DNA from: JAIBDK01 sp965261915
Lineage (GTDB): Bacteria > Pseudomonadota > Gammaproteobacteria > Arenicellales > Poriferihabitantaceae
DNA: 64,000 nt
Direction: 5' to 3'
Assembly: GCA_965261915.1 (NCBI GenBank)
Contig: CBDHDW010000013.1
Location: 2,790,001-2,854,000 of the forward strand
Part shown: one piece after another, positions 37,473-46,292 of the stretch
How the letters are laid out: every line of letters starts with the position of its first letter
How positions within the stretch are numbered: position 1 is the first letter of the stretch
The notes under the pieces: generated by a model
What the model was told of the DNA's origin: nothing
Database searches by the model: none
The model's input: only the letters and a program-made list of their open reading frames with translations
Made by a program: the position numbers and the translations under genes

Positions 37473-39018
37473 TTAGTCAGCCCTTAAAAACCGACCTAAC
37501 AAGTAAAAATATATTTCAAGCGGCAGCTCAGCGAACATGAGTCAACCTTGAATCAAATGGACCAAGGGCTTTTTACCAAAAATATGGACAAAACGTGCTT
37601 TTTTAAGCCATAAATAGCAGACGTGACAAAAAACCAGCCACTTTCTCAAATTCCAGGCGCAAGCAGCCATTAAAGCATTGATTTCATCGCCAACTTGTCC
37701 TTTAAGCCTGTTTCTGGATAACCTAAAATCGGATTTCAAATGCCCAATAATGGGTTCTATGGCAGCCCGTCGCTTACACAATTTGCGTTTCTTATCTCTT
37801 TGATAACGATTGTCTTTTTTCAGGGCTTTGCTGGGCAGGATAATGTCCGTATCGCCCACTTGTTTAACCCCACAATAGCCTCTGTCGCAGACCGCTTGTT
37901 TGATGGGTTTTGTTCTGTTGCTATTGGCTTGTTTTATCGCATCGGGTAGGGTTTTTGCATCATGCTGGTTTTTCTTATGGCTGACAACGCCGACAATGAT
38001 GTTACTGTCTTTGCCCGAGACGATGGATACTTTGTTGCCGTATTCATAGCGTTTGTGGTCTTTGCCTTTAGAAATCACATAAGCATGGGGTTCGTGCAGG
38101 GAATAAATTTTGTTTTTGTCTTTGGGTTGTTGTGCCAACACCCGTTGATAGAGCAAGAAGTCTGGTTGATAGGTTTCAAGCAGTCCGTGTTGGGGTAGTT
38201 TTCTTTGTAGTTCTCGGATTAAAATATGAGCAATGGTTCGCAATCGTTTCAATGCCTTTTTAGCGGATGCGCGCTTTTTAACATGGCGGAAGTGGCGAAT
38301 GCGTAAGCGGCAGTTTTTAACTTCTTTTACGAAGGTTCTGCGTTGTTTGATGCCCTGTTTTTTCGCCAATTTGTTGAGACGGTTGATAATTTTGATGGCT
38401 AGTTTAGAATCAGTCGGATAGGTGATGTTTTTTTCCTGTTTTTCCCTTCTCTACAGGGGTGTCAATCAAAACAGTGTTTTCATTGGCTTTTTTGCCGTGC
38501 AACATCACACTCATCTTAAAAATGAGTTCAAAACCGGCGACACCGATTCTGTTTCTAAAATGCACCAGTTCGGTTGCATTGCAAGGCACGTTTGGGGTGT
38601 AGGTTGGATAACCGCAGAAGTATTGATAATACGGATTACGCTTGAACTGTAAGACCACATTCTCATCGGACAGGTTTTCCAGTTGTTTGAGCATCAGTAA
38701 CCCGACCATTAAGCGTATTGGTTTTGAGGGTCTGCCGTTATCGTGGCAATAGTGTTTGCTAAATGCATCCTCGAAGACCTTCCAGTCGATGACGTTGGCT
38801 AATTGGATTAAAGGGTCTCGTGGGTCTAATTGAGAGAACAGCTCGGTATGAAACAGATTTTGTTGCCCTGTGTTTGGGGTAGATGGAGTCAGCATAATTT
38901 TTTAACTAAAACGACCAGAAAACAACGGTTATTCTAACATAAAGCGGTTGATTTGGTTAATGGTTTTGTTTGTTTTATTGATATAAATCAAACTGTTTAG
39001 ATGTTTTTAAGGGCTGAC
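37473..39018 (-). mobile_element. IS5-like element inserted in the copy-2 transposase
   Basis: Ends are TTAGTCAGCCCTTAAAAAC at 37473-37491 and its inverse GTTTTTAAGGGCTGACTAA reaching 39021. TAA borders both sides (37470-37472 and 39019-39021), so either a 3-bp TAA duplication exists or the terminal TTA belongs to the ends; the exact limit is ambiguous by three bases. The empty site in copy 1 is cacgtaagtatgg. Confidence 0.9.
37542..38895 (-). CDS. IS5/IS1182-like transposase in two overlapping frames
   Basis: Part 1 (38895-38410): IQLANVIDWKVFEDAFSKHY, NGRPSKPIRLMVGLLMLKQL, first Asp in NTVLIDTPVEKG. At an A7 run (38431-38437) part 2 takes over in the -1 frame: KNITYPTDSKLAIKIINRLN, then AKKQGIKQRRTFVKEVKNCR, AVCDRGYCGVKQV (second Asp), RRAAIEPIIGHLKSDFRLSR (Glu). 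The A AAA AAA slip site could allow programmed frameshifting; otherwise it is a mutation. All catalytic residues are present. Confidence 0.8.
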
Positions 39019-39951
39019 TAAGTATGGTGACAAGGTAAAACCAAGATCACTGTTTGGGTTGGTCGCATTGATGGAGGAGGCTCAAAGCCCTGTCTATGGC
39101 GAAAAAAACGTAGCTATCCGATACGCAGTCCATGATTTATTATGGAGACCGACCGGCAGTATTGTTCGGTTTGTCATTGTCGTTCACCCAACGAGGGGAC
39201 GCTGTATACTCATGTCTACTGATACGTCATTATCGGCCCTCGATATCATTCACCTCTACGGTCTGCGATTTAAAATAGAGCATGCCTTCAAGCAGGCGGT
39301 TCATGTTATCGGTTCTTTTTCATACCATTTCTGGATGAGCGTAATGAAGCCATTGGAGCGACGCAATGGTAATCAGCACCTTCACCGGGAATCAAAAAAA
39401 TATCGCGATGGCGTCAAGCGAAAACTGAAGGCTTATCACGTCTTTGTACACGCGGGGATTGTTGCTCAAGGGCTACTTCATTACCTGGCATCTTGCCACA
39501 CTCGGCTAGTCTGGAACTCTTTTGGCTCTTGGCTTCGAACGATCCGGCCCGGTCTAGCTCCGTCCGAGTTGGTGGTTGCCACTGCGCTACGCAGCAGCCT
39601 CCCGCATTTTCTCCTGGATACGGATTCTCGTACAAACTTCGCGAAATTCATCACGCAACGGCAAGACCTTGATAGAATGGCGCTATTTAGGCTTGTGTCA
39701 TGAGACTAACTCGGTACTCATGAGTAAGATTGATCAGGTTAAAAATAAAGAATCCGGTTTCATAGGGAGGCGAGCTCGCCACCTTTTATAGCAGATATAA
39801 CGGTTAATTGGTCTCAATCATTGGCGATTTGCTCATAGCATCGATCTTCTGGCACGACAATTTCATGGTATAACCAGCGGGATGTAATCGAATGTATGTG
39901 ACGCAATGGACGTGTTTTTCTCCATGTTAGATGTCAGTTGAGGTGACGAAG

Positions 39952-41112
39952 ATGAGCAGGTTATTACATTTTAGCGAAGAAGAACTCAAAGCACGGCAGA
40001 GTGAAACCTGTCGAAGGATGATGGCCGAAGGGCTGGATGGGTTGTTGTTATTTCGACAGGAGAGTATGTACTACCTGACGGGTTACGATACCAGTGGATA
40101 TACCCTGTTTCAGGCTGGCTATATCGGTGCCGATGGTAAAACAGCATTACTGACCAGAACAGCTGACCGGCTTCAATCCCGGATGACGTCTATTTTTGAT
40201 GAAATTCGAATCTGGGTGGACGGTGACGGAGTTGACCCCTCAACTGATTTGCGCATGATGTTGCAGGACCTGGGTTGTGCGGGTAAACAACTCGGTGTCG
40301 AGTATCACGCCTACGGATTAACTGGACAAAGGGCAAAAATGGTGGATGCCGGACTGGAAGGGCTTTGTGAATTAAGGGATGCTTCCGATCTGGTTGGTAT
40401 ACAACGACTGGTTAAAAGCCCGGCAGAACTCGCGTATGTTCGAAAGGCGGGCGAGTTGTGTGATCGTATTCTGGACGTCAGCATTGAAAAGACCAAGCCC
40501 GGTGTCAATGTGAAATCGGTGTATGGTGCAATGATGCAGGCCGCTATGGAGGGTGGTGGTGATCCGTCTGCTTCGAGATGGCCCATGGGATCGGGGGAAT
40601 CAGCAATGTTTGCACGTTATCACACTGGTGACGAAACAATTAAAGAAACGGATCAGATTATTTTCGAACCTGCGGCAGCTTTTCGGCATTACCATGCCTG
40701 CACGATGTATAACATTGTTACTGGAAAACCTGATACTACCCAGATTGCGATGAATCATGCTGCCGGGGCGGCAATCGATGCCTGTCAGGATGCGCTGAGA
40801 CCAGGGAAAACCGTCGGTGAAATTTTTCATATCCACAAAAAAACCATCGAAGAATGCGGCTATGGCAATGCTGCACTTGCTGCCTGCGGCTATACGCTGG
40901 GTGCGACTTACCCTCCAACCTGGATGGACTGGCCAATGATGTGGGCCGGGAATCCGCAAGTGCTGGAAGCGGGCATGGTGTTTTTTCTGCACATGATATT
41001 ACTGGATCAGGATTCGGGTCGTAGTATGTGTATTGGTGAAACCGCAATGGTTACGGAAGACGCATGTGAGCGGGTAAACCACATCCCGCGGGAAGTGATC
41101 GTTGTTGAGTGA
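39952..41112 (+). CDS. M24-fold (creatinase/ectoine-hydrolase-like) hydrolase
   Basis: 386 residues from ATG 39952, preferred over ATG 39931 because GAGGTG lies six bases before it. It has a creatinase N-terminal domain (RQSETCRRMMAEGLDGLLLF, FRQESMYYLTGYDTSGY) and a pita-bread C-terminal domain (ELAYVRKAGELCDRILDVSI, KPGVNVKSVYGAMM, GMVFFLHMILLDQDSG). The usual metal ligands of M24 aminopeptidases are not in place: the first Asp region reads IIFEPAAAFRHYHACTMYN. That fits metal-independent members such as creatinase or ectoine hydrolase. The substrate is probably a small amide or imine compound, not proved. Confidence 0.75.
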   Translation: MSRLLHFSEEELKARQSETCRRMMAEGLDGLLLFRQESMYYLTGYDTSGYTLFQAGYIGADGKTALLTRTADRLQSRMTSIFDEIRIWVDGDGVDPSTDLRMMLQDLGCAGKQLGVEYHAYGLTGQRAKMVDAGLEGLCELRDASDLVGIQRLVKSPAELAYVRKAGELCDRILDVSIEKTKPGVNVKSVYGAMMQAAMEGGGDPSASRWPMGSGESAMFARYHTGDETIKETDQIIFEPAAAFRHYHACTMYNIVTGKPDTTQIAMNHAAGAAIDACQDALRPGKTVGEIFHIHKKTIEECGYGNAALAACGYTLGATYPPTWMDWPMMWAGNPQVLEAGMVFFLHMILLDQDSGRSMCIGETAMVTEDACERVNHIPREVIVVE

Positions 41113-41230
41113 CCGTATTGTTGGTTTGGACTATTTGACGATTTGAACCGGGTGTACGGCGGGATGTTTACGCTCGGGATTCAGCGCATTCGCCAGGCGT
41201 TAACCGTTTTAGGGTCATCAATCATTGACT

Positions 41231-41380
41231 TATCTGAAACACCGCATCACCAATGCGACCGCAGAAGGATTTAATTCAAAGATTCAATCCATAAAATCGG
41301 CTGCCAGAGAATTTAGAAACTTCGAAAACTATCGCGTTTCAATTCTGTTTCATTGTGGAAAACTTAATCTATACTCATAG
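41231..41380 (+). pseudogene. ISL3 transposase C-terminal scrap
   Basis: Reads YLKHRITNATAEGFNSKIQS, IKSAAREFRNFENYRVSILF, HCGKLNLYS, then a stop. This is the conserved end of ISL3-family transposases, including the Glu of the DDE set in ATAEGFNSKIQ. The rest of the element is absent. Confidence 0.8.
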
Positions 41381-41461
41381 GGTTGCCGGTAGAACCAAAT
41401 GATCTGAAAAACGGTGTCTTGCAGGTGCAATCGAAACCGAAAAGCAGACCTAAAACTCGAC

Positions 41462-41719
41462 TTAATGGCTGATTTGGCGCAATGATTTTTCCAGAATATC
41501 CAGTCCTTCATGGATGATGTTATCCGATGCGGTCAGCGGGACTAATATGCGAATGGTATGGGCGAATATGCCGCATGATAACAACACCAAACCATTTTTC
41601 TCCGCCGCCTTAATTAAGCCTGCGGTCATTGCCGCATCCGGCTTGTTGGTTGTGCGATCTTGGATTAGTTCAAGCGCCACCATTGCGCCGAGTCCGCCAA
41701 ACCCGCTGTATGAGTCCAC
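41462..41719 (-). pseudogene. gabT: 4-aminobutyrate aminotransferase C-terminal scrap
   Basis: About 80 residues: GGLGAMVALELIQDRT, KNGLVLLSCGIFAHTIRILV, PLTASDNIIHEGLDILEKSL. This is the C-terminal small domain of GabT-type aminotransferases, with the carboxylate-binding Arg in TIRIL. The PLP domain is missing. Confidence 0.8.
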
Positions 41720-41762
41720 CCTGATGGCTCTTTTTGTGATTTTCGTCTTTTTCGTGGTCAGG

Positions 41763-42335
41763 TTAATTGTGCTTTGCGAATGGTTTTGCTACGGCATTCA
41801 TGTGCTTGACGGTTGACGGCGCAATGCCAAAATGTTCGGCCACGGCGATGCCGTGATTCTGTAATATCATCTTGATTAAGGCGAAATGATGTAGCGCATG
41901 ACTGTGCAGAAAAACAAGCTCTCGTTGCAAAGTGGAATCGACTTCAATGGCGGTGGATTGCGCCACGGAAGTGCTACAACTCACCTTGACTTTTCGGTTC
42001 GACAAGTCCCCATTCGTGGTTGATTCAAGGTTTTTCAACTGCAGGCAAACTTGGTCAATTTTTTGGCGGGCGATGGGCAAATTTGATTCATACTGTTGCT
42101 CCCGACTACGGTTATCGTAAGCGATTTTATTGCCGGTCACGCCGTTTGTTATGTCGCTCTTCATGCCATTGATAAGACAGAGATAATGATCGATGATATG
42201 GCGAATATGCTTGCCGATGGAAGCAGAGTGCGTACCAATAGGGCGGCGGTATTGTTCCGCCGTAATATAATCCAACACCGCACAACCCTGTTTCAAGGTA
42301 TGGATATTGTGTGCAACCAATTCAGTAGTGGACAA
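41763..42335 (-). CDS. DinB-superfamily protein
   Basis: 190 residues. A four-helix DinB/YfiT-like fold is suggested by IGKHIRHIIDHYLCLINGMK near residue 40 and LVFLHSHALHHFALIKMILQ near residue 140. The three His positions can bind a divalent metal. DinB-like proteins act as thiol-dependent transferases in some bacteria, but function here is unknown. It appears intact and is flanked by broken genes. Confidence 0.75.
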   Translation of the reverse strand: MSTTELVAHNIHTLKQGCAVLDYITAEQYRRPIGTHSASIGKHIRHIIDHYLCLINGMKSDITNGVTGNKIAYDNRSREQQYESNLPIARQKIDQVCLQLKNLESTTNGDLSNRKVKVSCSTSVAQSTAIEVDSTLQRELVFLHSHALHHFALIKMILQNHGIAVAEHFGIAPSTVKHMNAVAKPFAKHN

Positions 42336-42417
42336 CGGTTTTATTTGAACTTGATTGGAGTTTGCAATGAACGGGCGGTATTATAACCGGACGTGAAATA
42401 ATTTTCGTGTAAAAGGC

Positions 42418-42960
42418 TCACTTTGTAATATCTTCATCACCAATTTTATGCTCCCAATTTTGCTTTGCCGACAGATGCTTTTTGTTCCATTTCGATACCC
42501 CGACAACAGGCTTCTCAAACGTCATTTTGGTCAGTCCTGCCACATGTAAATCTTCAATTTTCTTTGGGTTATTGGTTAATAATCGCATCGGTCGGTTGCC
42601 GAGGAAATATGAAATCAAGGCGGCTGCATCAGTGAAATCTCGCGAGTCGGCAGGAAGCCCCAAAGACTCATTCGTCTGCTAGGTGTTTTCTCCCGCATCC
42701 TGTACAGACAGGTTGCTGCCTTTGCCCATAAACCGATGCCACGCCCTTCATGTCCCGCCATAATAGACAATCATCCCGCCGCTCGGTTCCGCGCCAATGT
42801 GACTGATGGCAGATTCGAGTTGCGGGCCACATTCGCAACGTTCAGAGCCGAATACATCACCAGTTAAGCAGCTTGAATGAACCCGCACCAAAGGCGCGTC
42901 TGAATTAGCAGGATCGCCAATCATTTGAACACTATTGACCGCCATAGAGGGGGCTTGCAC
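42418..42960 (-). pseudogene. ribA: GTP cyclohydrolase II with two frameshifts and a stop
   Basis: The 5' piece (42960-42748) has VRVHSSCLTGDVFGSERCEC with the zinc-binding C-x10-C-x-C. Then one base too many switches frame: VYMAGHEGRGIGLWAKAATC is found in the next frame. After that QDAGENT, a TAG, and QTNESLGLPADSRDF continue in a third frame to the end (RLLTNNPKKIEDLHVAGLTK). The enzyme would make the first riboflavin precursor from GTP; this copy cannot be translated intact. The long C-terminal tail (VSKWNKKHLSAKQNWEHKIG) is typical of a RibA subgroup. Confidence 0.85.
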
Positions 42961-43041
42961 GGTCTCTTCCGCAGGAATGACGAGGGGTTAGCCGTGGCGT
43001 TATTTTCGTCATCCTTAATAATGTTGCTCCGCACCGGTAAG

Positions 43042-43079
43042 ATTATAAAGCCGACCAGCCATCTGGTCGGCTTTATAAT
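43042..43079. terminator. Strong bidirectional terminator-like hairpin
   Basis: ATTATAAAGCCGACCAG (43042-43058), loop ccat, CTGGTCGGCTTTATAAT (43063-43079): a perfect 17-bp stem with an A/T-rich base and a G+C-rich top. It directly follows the stop of the minus-strand ATPase gene, so it ends the defence-island transcript and can also work in the other direction. Confidence 0.85.
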
Positions 43080-44765
43080 TTATCTTAGATGAGAAAATAT
43101 ACTATCAAGCGTTTCTTTCATCTCATCATTTAACTGCTTATTGTCAAGATATTCAACTAATAGATAAAATTTTGATTTATCCATTGTGTTTCTCGGTTGA
43201 TTGGTTTCGTCTAAAAATTGCTCGAAAATTTTGCTGAGAAAATCGCTCATTTTATTGTCTATCCAAAAATTATCTGCTGGATTCTCATAAGCAACAGGCG
43301 GTATATTGCCTTTTAGAATACGCTCTAATTCTGCTGGATGAGTGTGCGAAATTAAATCATTGGCATTAGATTGATTGTTGATGTAGTTCATCAATGTGCT
43401 GGGCATGGGAATGTAGTTTTCTATTTCATTACGCTGCCATTGATACATTTTAAGGTCATTTGGAACATCTTGAAAATCCTTATCCAATTTATCAAATAAA
43501 GCAAACCCTTTTAGGTGCGGCAGGTATTGCTTCAAGGCAGAAAAGTGTTTTTTTGCTTTGCCTATATCATTACCATCAAGCGGAAAAGGATAGAGAGTTG
43601 TATTTAATTGTTCAAGGTATTCCTGCTTGTCTAATTTTTGACAAAATGCGCGTATAAATGCTAAATCAGTCGAGCCTTCATAATATAAGATGAAGGGTCT
43701 TTGTTTGGCTAACAAGTATTGTTCATAAGGATATTCCGATAAAAAGGCTTTAATAGATCTCGTGGTTTCTTTTTCAAACCGGCCCGACATAGAGGAAACA
43801 ATCAGATCATCTTTAGCGGCATTAAGCACACTTTCTGAATGGCTGGCGATAATTAACTGGCTGTTATTGCATTTAGCAAAATCGCTTAAACTGTGATAGA
43901 TGTTGGCTTGCTTAATCACTTCAAGGTGAGCGTCAGGCTCATCGAGTAAGTTAATGGTATTTTTGAATGCGCCTAAATAGGCAAACAGTAAAATGGTTTG
44001 TTTCGCTCCGCTACCAAGGGCAGAAAGCGACATTTTTTTATTGGCCGCTTCATTATAACTAAGCTCCAACAAACCACTATTTGGATGATACTTGGGCGTA
44101 TTTAACTCAATGGCAAATAAATCCTGAACCCTTTTGACCAATTCATCCCAGCCTAGTTTGTTATTTTCATACAAGTGATAACAAATATTTCGCAACACAG
44201 TGGCAGTTTGCCCCTCACTAATACGGCGAAGAATAGAGCCGGTCTCTAACTTGTCTTCTTTCGGACTAAGCCCAGATATAGAAGGTAAAAAACCAATATT
44301 TTCGTTGTGTAAAACAGGCTCAAACTCATAACCATCGATGAGTTTGGTATAAATGAGGCTATCGCGCTGATAACTAAATTCAAAACCCACTTGCCATCGC
44401 TTTGTTTCCTGCGTTTGGCTATAAGTTTCACCGGCAGCATGGATTTCTATCTTGATGGGTTTGGTACCTTTTTTCTTTGCTTCACCTTGCCTGGTTTTAG
44501 TATTTTGCCATAATTCCTTAAACTCGGCGGCGGGTATGTTTATATCGCTCAAATTTATAGCAACACCCGTGCGTAGATTTTTTTTAGTAGGATTATCAAG
44601 ACGTTTTTCAGCCCATACCTTGATTGCCATTGCCAATAGTGAAAATGCCTGCAACAAACTGGTCTTACCGCTATTATTAGGACCCACCAAAACTACTACT
44701 GGTTCAAGGTCTATGGTTTCATCAGCAATTTGTTTATAACCTTTAATCCTAATTTGGGTAATCAT
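43080..44765 (-). CDS. OLD-like ATP-dependent nuclease (ABC ATPase + TOPRIM)
   Basis: 561 residues. ATPase part: Walker A LVGPNNSGKTSLLQAF near residue 28, signature-like LGSGAKQTILLFAYLG, Walker B NLLDEPDAHLEV, and IIASHSESVLNA. The C-terminal part looks like an OLD-type TOPRIM nuclease: Glu in FILYYEGSTDLAFIRAFCQK near residue 370, Asp in FALFDKLDKDF near 425, and WQRNEIENY. OLD-family enzymes cleave nucleic acid and act in anti-phage systems such as Gabija; no helicase partner lies next to it, so it may work alone. It is the last gene of the island before the terminator at 43042. Confidence 0.8.
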   Translation of the reverse strand: MITQIRIKGYKQIADETIDLEPVVVLVGPNNSGKTSLLQAFSLLAMAIKVWAEKRLDNPTKKNLRTGVAINLSDINIPAAEFKELWQNTKTRQGEAKKKGTKPIKIEIHAAGETYSQTQETKRWQVGFEFSYQRDSLIYTKLIDGYEFEPVLHNENIGFLPSISGLSPKEDKLETGSILRRISEGQTATVLRNICYHLYENNKLGWDELVKRVQDLFAIELNTPKYHPNSGLLELSYNEAANKKMSLSALGSGAKQTILLFAYLGAFKNTINLLDEPDAHLEVIKQANIYHSLSDFAKCNNSQLIIASHSESVLNAAKDDLIVSSMSGRFEKETTRSIKAFLSEYPYEQYLLAKQRPFILYYEGSTDLAFIRAFCQKLDKQEYLEQLNTTLYPFPLDGNDIGKAKKHFSALKQYLPHLKGFALFDKLDKDFQDVPNDLKMYQWQRNEIENYIPMPSTLMNYINNQSNANDLISHTHPAELERILKGNIPPVAYENPADNFWIDNKMSDFLSKIFEQFLDETNQPRNTMDKSKFYLLVEYLDNKQLNDEMKETLDSIFSHLR

Positions 44766-44789
44766 TTTAATCTTTCCATCCTGTTTATC

Positions 44790-44850
44790 TAATCATCGGT
44801 AAGGGCGTAGAGTTTATAACCTGGCTCATCTATTTGGGTTTTCGGTTGGC
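44790..44850 (-). repeat. 3'-end scar e (LYALTDD type)
   Basis: On the minus strand translates to TQIDEPGYKLYALTDD, the degraded end of an Eco57I/type IIG-like gene (compare TQIDQMVYKLYDLTDDEI at the real gene end, 49956-50020). It overlaps the end of the 44826 gene and lies just upstream of the OLD-like gene. Confidence 0.6.
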
Positions 44851-45047
44851 TTTTCGGTTTTGTCGTTCGGCTTGGGCATATCATCTGGCAGGATACGCAC
44901 TACTTTTTCGCCGTCCCAAACAACGGCATATTGTCCTAGCCTGCGCTTTTTTTCTAAAGCCGCCGCCACGCTTCTATTAAGGGCTTCTGCTATTTGTTGC
45001 GCCTTTTTTTCCATGTCTTTGATGGTTGGTTTATCTGATGGCTTCAT
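44826..45047 (-). CDS. Small protein paired with a zeta-like toxin
   Basis: 73 residues, highly charged: KPTIKDMEKKAQQIAEALNR, SVAAALEKKRRLGQYAVVWD, then a Pro/Lys/Glu-rich tail. Its start overlaps the stop of the zeta-like gene as ATGA, so the two are translated together. Antitoxin function is inferred from pairing only. The last 25 bases coincide with a scar of an older restriction gene, so the C-terminus may be acquired. Confidence 0.55.
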   Translation of the reverse strand: MKPSDKPTIKDMEKKAQQIAEALNRSVAAALEKKRRLGQYAVVWDGEKVVRILPDDMPKPNDKTEKPTENPNR

Positions 45048-45622
45048 GTGCGGGCACGCTCTATAATGGTTTGATAAATGATTTTATTCTGAATGATTAT
45101 ACCCTGCTGTGTTTGAGTGAAAATAACCTTCTCCTGCTTTTGCGAATTATCCAAACACAATACGCTATCACATAGTGGCGCATAGTGATGGACAAGATTA
45201 TTGATGCTTCTGGGATAGCGTCTGGCAATAGAGGTTAGCGCAATATCATGTCCACCATGCTTAACTCTTTCTGCAACCCGCTCAATAGATAATTGCACGC
45301 TCGGCAAGTAGAGATAAATCAGATCAACAAACCAGCCATCTGCCTGTAATTGACGAATGAGCTTCAAATAACTCCTGCCCGATAAAGTAGTTTCAAAGGC
45401 GAAATTTCGCTTACGCGCAACGGCTTGTTTAATTTGCTGTAGAAACAGGCGGTTGGCGGTTATTTGTTGCTGGGTTGGATCCAGGGGCGACAAACCAACA
45501 GCGATTAAGTCGGCGTTAATAAAATACTTGCAAGCTACATTGTTCGCCAGATAATCGAGTGCAAAAGTTGTTTTACCCGAGCCATTGACCCCGCCAATAA
45601 TGGTGCAAATGGGCTTGATCAT
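45044..45622 (-). CDS. Zeta-like toxin kinase
   Basis: 192 residues with a P-loop kinase fold: IIGGVNGSGKTTFALDYLAN near residue 10, FINADLIAVGLSP, a RNFAFETTLSGRSYLKLIRQ segment and VDLIYLYLPSVQLSIERVAE, RVKHGGHDI. These match the zeta/PezT-type group that phosphorylates UDP-N-acetylglucosamine, although many family members have other targets. The downstream small gene overlaps it by four bases. Confidence 0.75.
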   Translation of the reverse strand: MIKPICTIIGGVNGSGKTTFALDYLANNVACKYFINADLIAVGLSPLDPTQQQITANRLFLQQIKQAVARKRNFAFETTLSGRSYLKLIRQLQADGWFVDLIYLYLPSVQLSIERVAERVKHGGHDIALTSIARRYPRSINNLVHHYAPLCDSVLCLDNSQKQEKVIFTQTQQGIIIQNKIIYQTIIERART

Positions 45623-45629
45623 GTCGAAT

Positions 45630-45707
45630 CCTTAATAACACCAATCTCATCGGTAAGGTCATAAAGCTGATAAATCATTTGGTCGATGTGGGTTTTCAGT
45701 GTGTGCG
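45630..45707 (-). repeat. 3'-end scar d
   Basis: Minus-strand translation LKTHIDQMIYQLYDLTDEIG, a copy of a type IIG-like gene end. It lies eight bases upstream of the zeta-like gene start. Confidence 0.65.
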
Positions 45708-45767
45708 TGTATTAGGTTTGTATGAGCCGTAATAATTAGAATATTAAATGGTAATAATCCTGTTGGT

Positions 45768-46292
45768 CTATTCATCAAAAAGTTCATTTGAAGAAAATTC
45801 TTCACCATGAAATATATAAACATCATCATCCCTTTCAGCTTGGTTCTTAATAGGTGTTTTTTGAGACATATCATTAATAATCAATACTTTTTTGTGTTTT
45901 ATTTTTAAGTCTTCCAGTTCACTTCCGCAATGCGTAATTAATAATTGCCTTAAATAGTGCATTAAAGGAACACTGCATTTTAATTGTTTAGAGGCTCTTT
46001 TTATGCCACTGTTTGATTTCTTTAATTCACACAGGATGAAGCTAACATTATCGCTATTTTTTTGTATAAAAATATAATCGCAATTATGATTATACCGAGA
46101 TGCAACAAAGGAAGCGTGAGAATTGTCGCCAACATCAAATACGATTATATTGTCATTGTTTTTCGATAGAATAGTGGTCTTGTATTTATTCGGTTTTTGA
46201 CCACCCTTTAAGACAAACACCTCATCTTTACAAAATTGAAGTTTATTTTTTTGGACAACTTCAGCGAAGCAATTCCACAAATTAGTCATCAT
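45768..46292 (-). CDS. Putative PD-(D/E)XK nuclease partner of an ATPase
   Basis: 174 residues. A central beta-alpha core carries Asp72 in NCDYIFIQ and, 17 residues later, Glu89-Leu-Lys91 in FILCELKKS: the spacing of a D...ExK nuclease site. SGIKRASKQLKCSVPLMHYL would be the following helix. No family name is evident. It starts inside the end of the upstream ATPase gene (11-bp overlap), so the two work together. Nuclease activity is inferred from the motif. Confidence 0.6.
   Translation of the reverse strand: MMTNLWNCFAEVVQKNKLQFCKDEVFVLKGGQKPNKYKTTILSKNNDNIIVFDVGDNSHASFVASRYNHNCDYIFIQKNSDNVSFILCELKKSNSGIKRASKQLKCSVPLMHYLRQLLITHCGSELEDLKIKHKKVLIINDMSQKTPIKNQAERDDDVYIFHGEEFSSNELFDE

Larger units (their letters stand above)
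36757..39703 (+). pseudogene. Transposase of the DUF6788/SEC-C IS, split by an IS5-like element
   Basis: The 5' piece (36757-37472) ends in KKRGRPR and runs into the inserted element. The 3' piece resumes at about 39019 (TAAGTATGGTGACAAGG) and reads LVALMEEAQSPVYGEKNVAI to the normal end at 39703. Joining the pieces restores the 465-residue protein of copy 1. Catalytic residues are all present but separated, so it is inactive. Confidence 0.9.
36057..39719. mobile_element. DUF6788/SEC-C insertion sequence, inverted copy 2, split by another IS
   Basis: The reverse complement of 18065-20178 with very few differences. It is bounded by GAGTACCGAGTT at 36057 and AACTCGGTACTC ending at 39719. The outside bases are TTGA (36053-36056) and ATGA (39720-39723), a near-match to a 4-bp target duplication. 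The transposase gene is interrupted at 37472 by an IS5-like element. Confidence 0.9.

Noticed and set aside
43080..44765. Gabija GajA
   Set aside because: The ATPase-TOPRIM design fits, but no GajB helicase lies beside it, so I call it only OLD-like.
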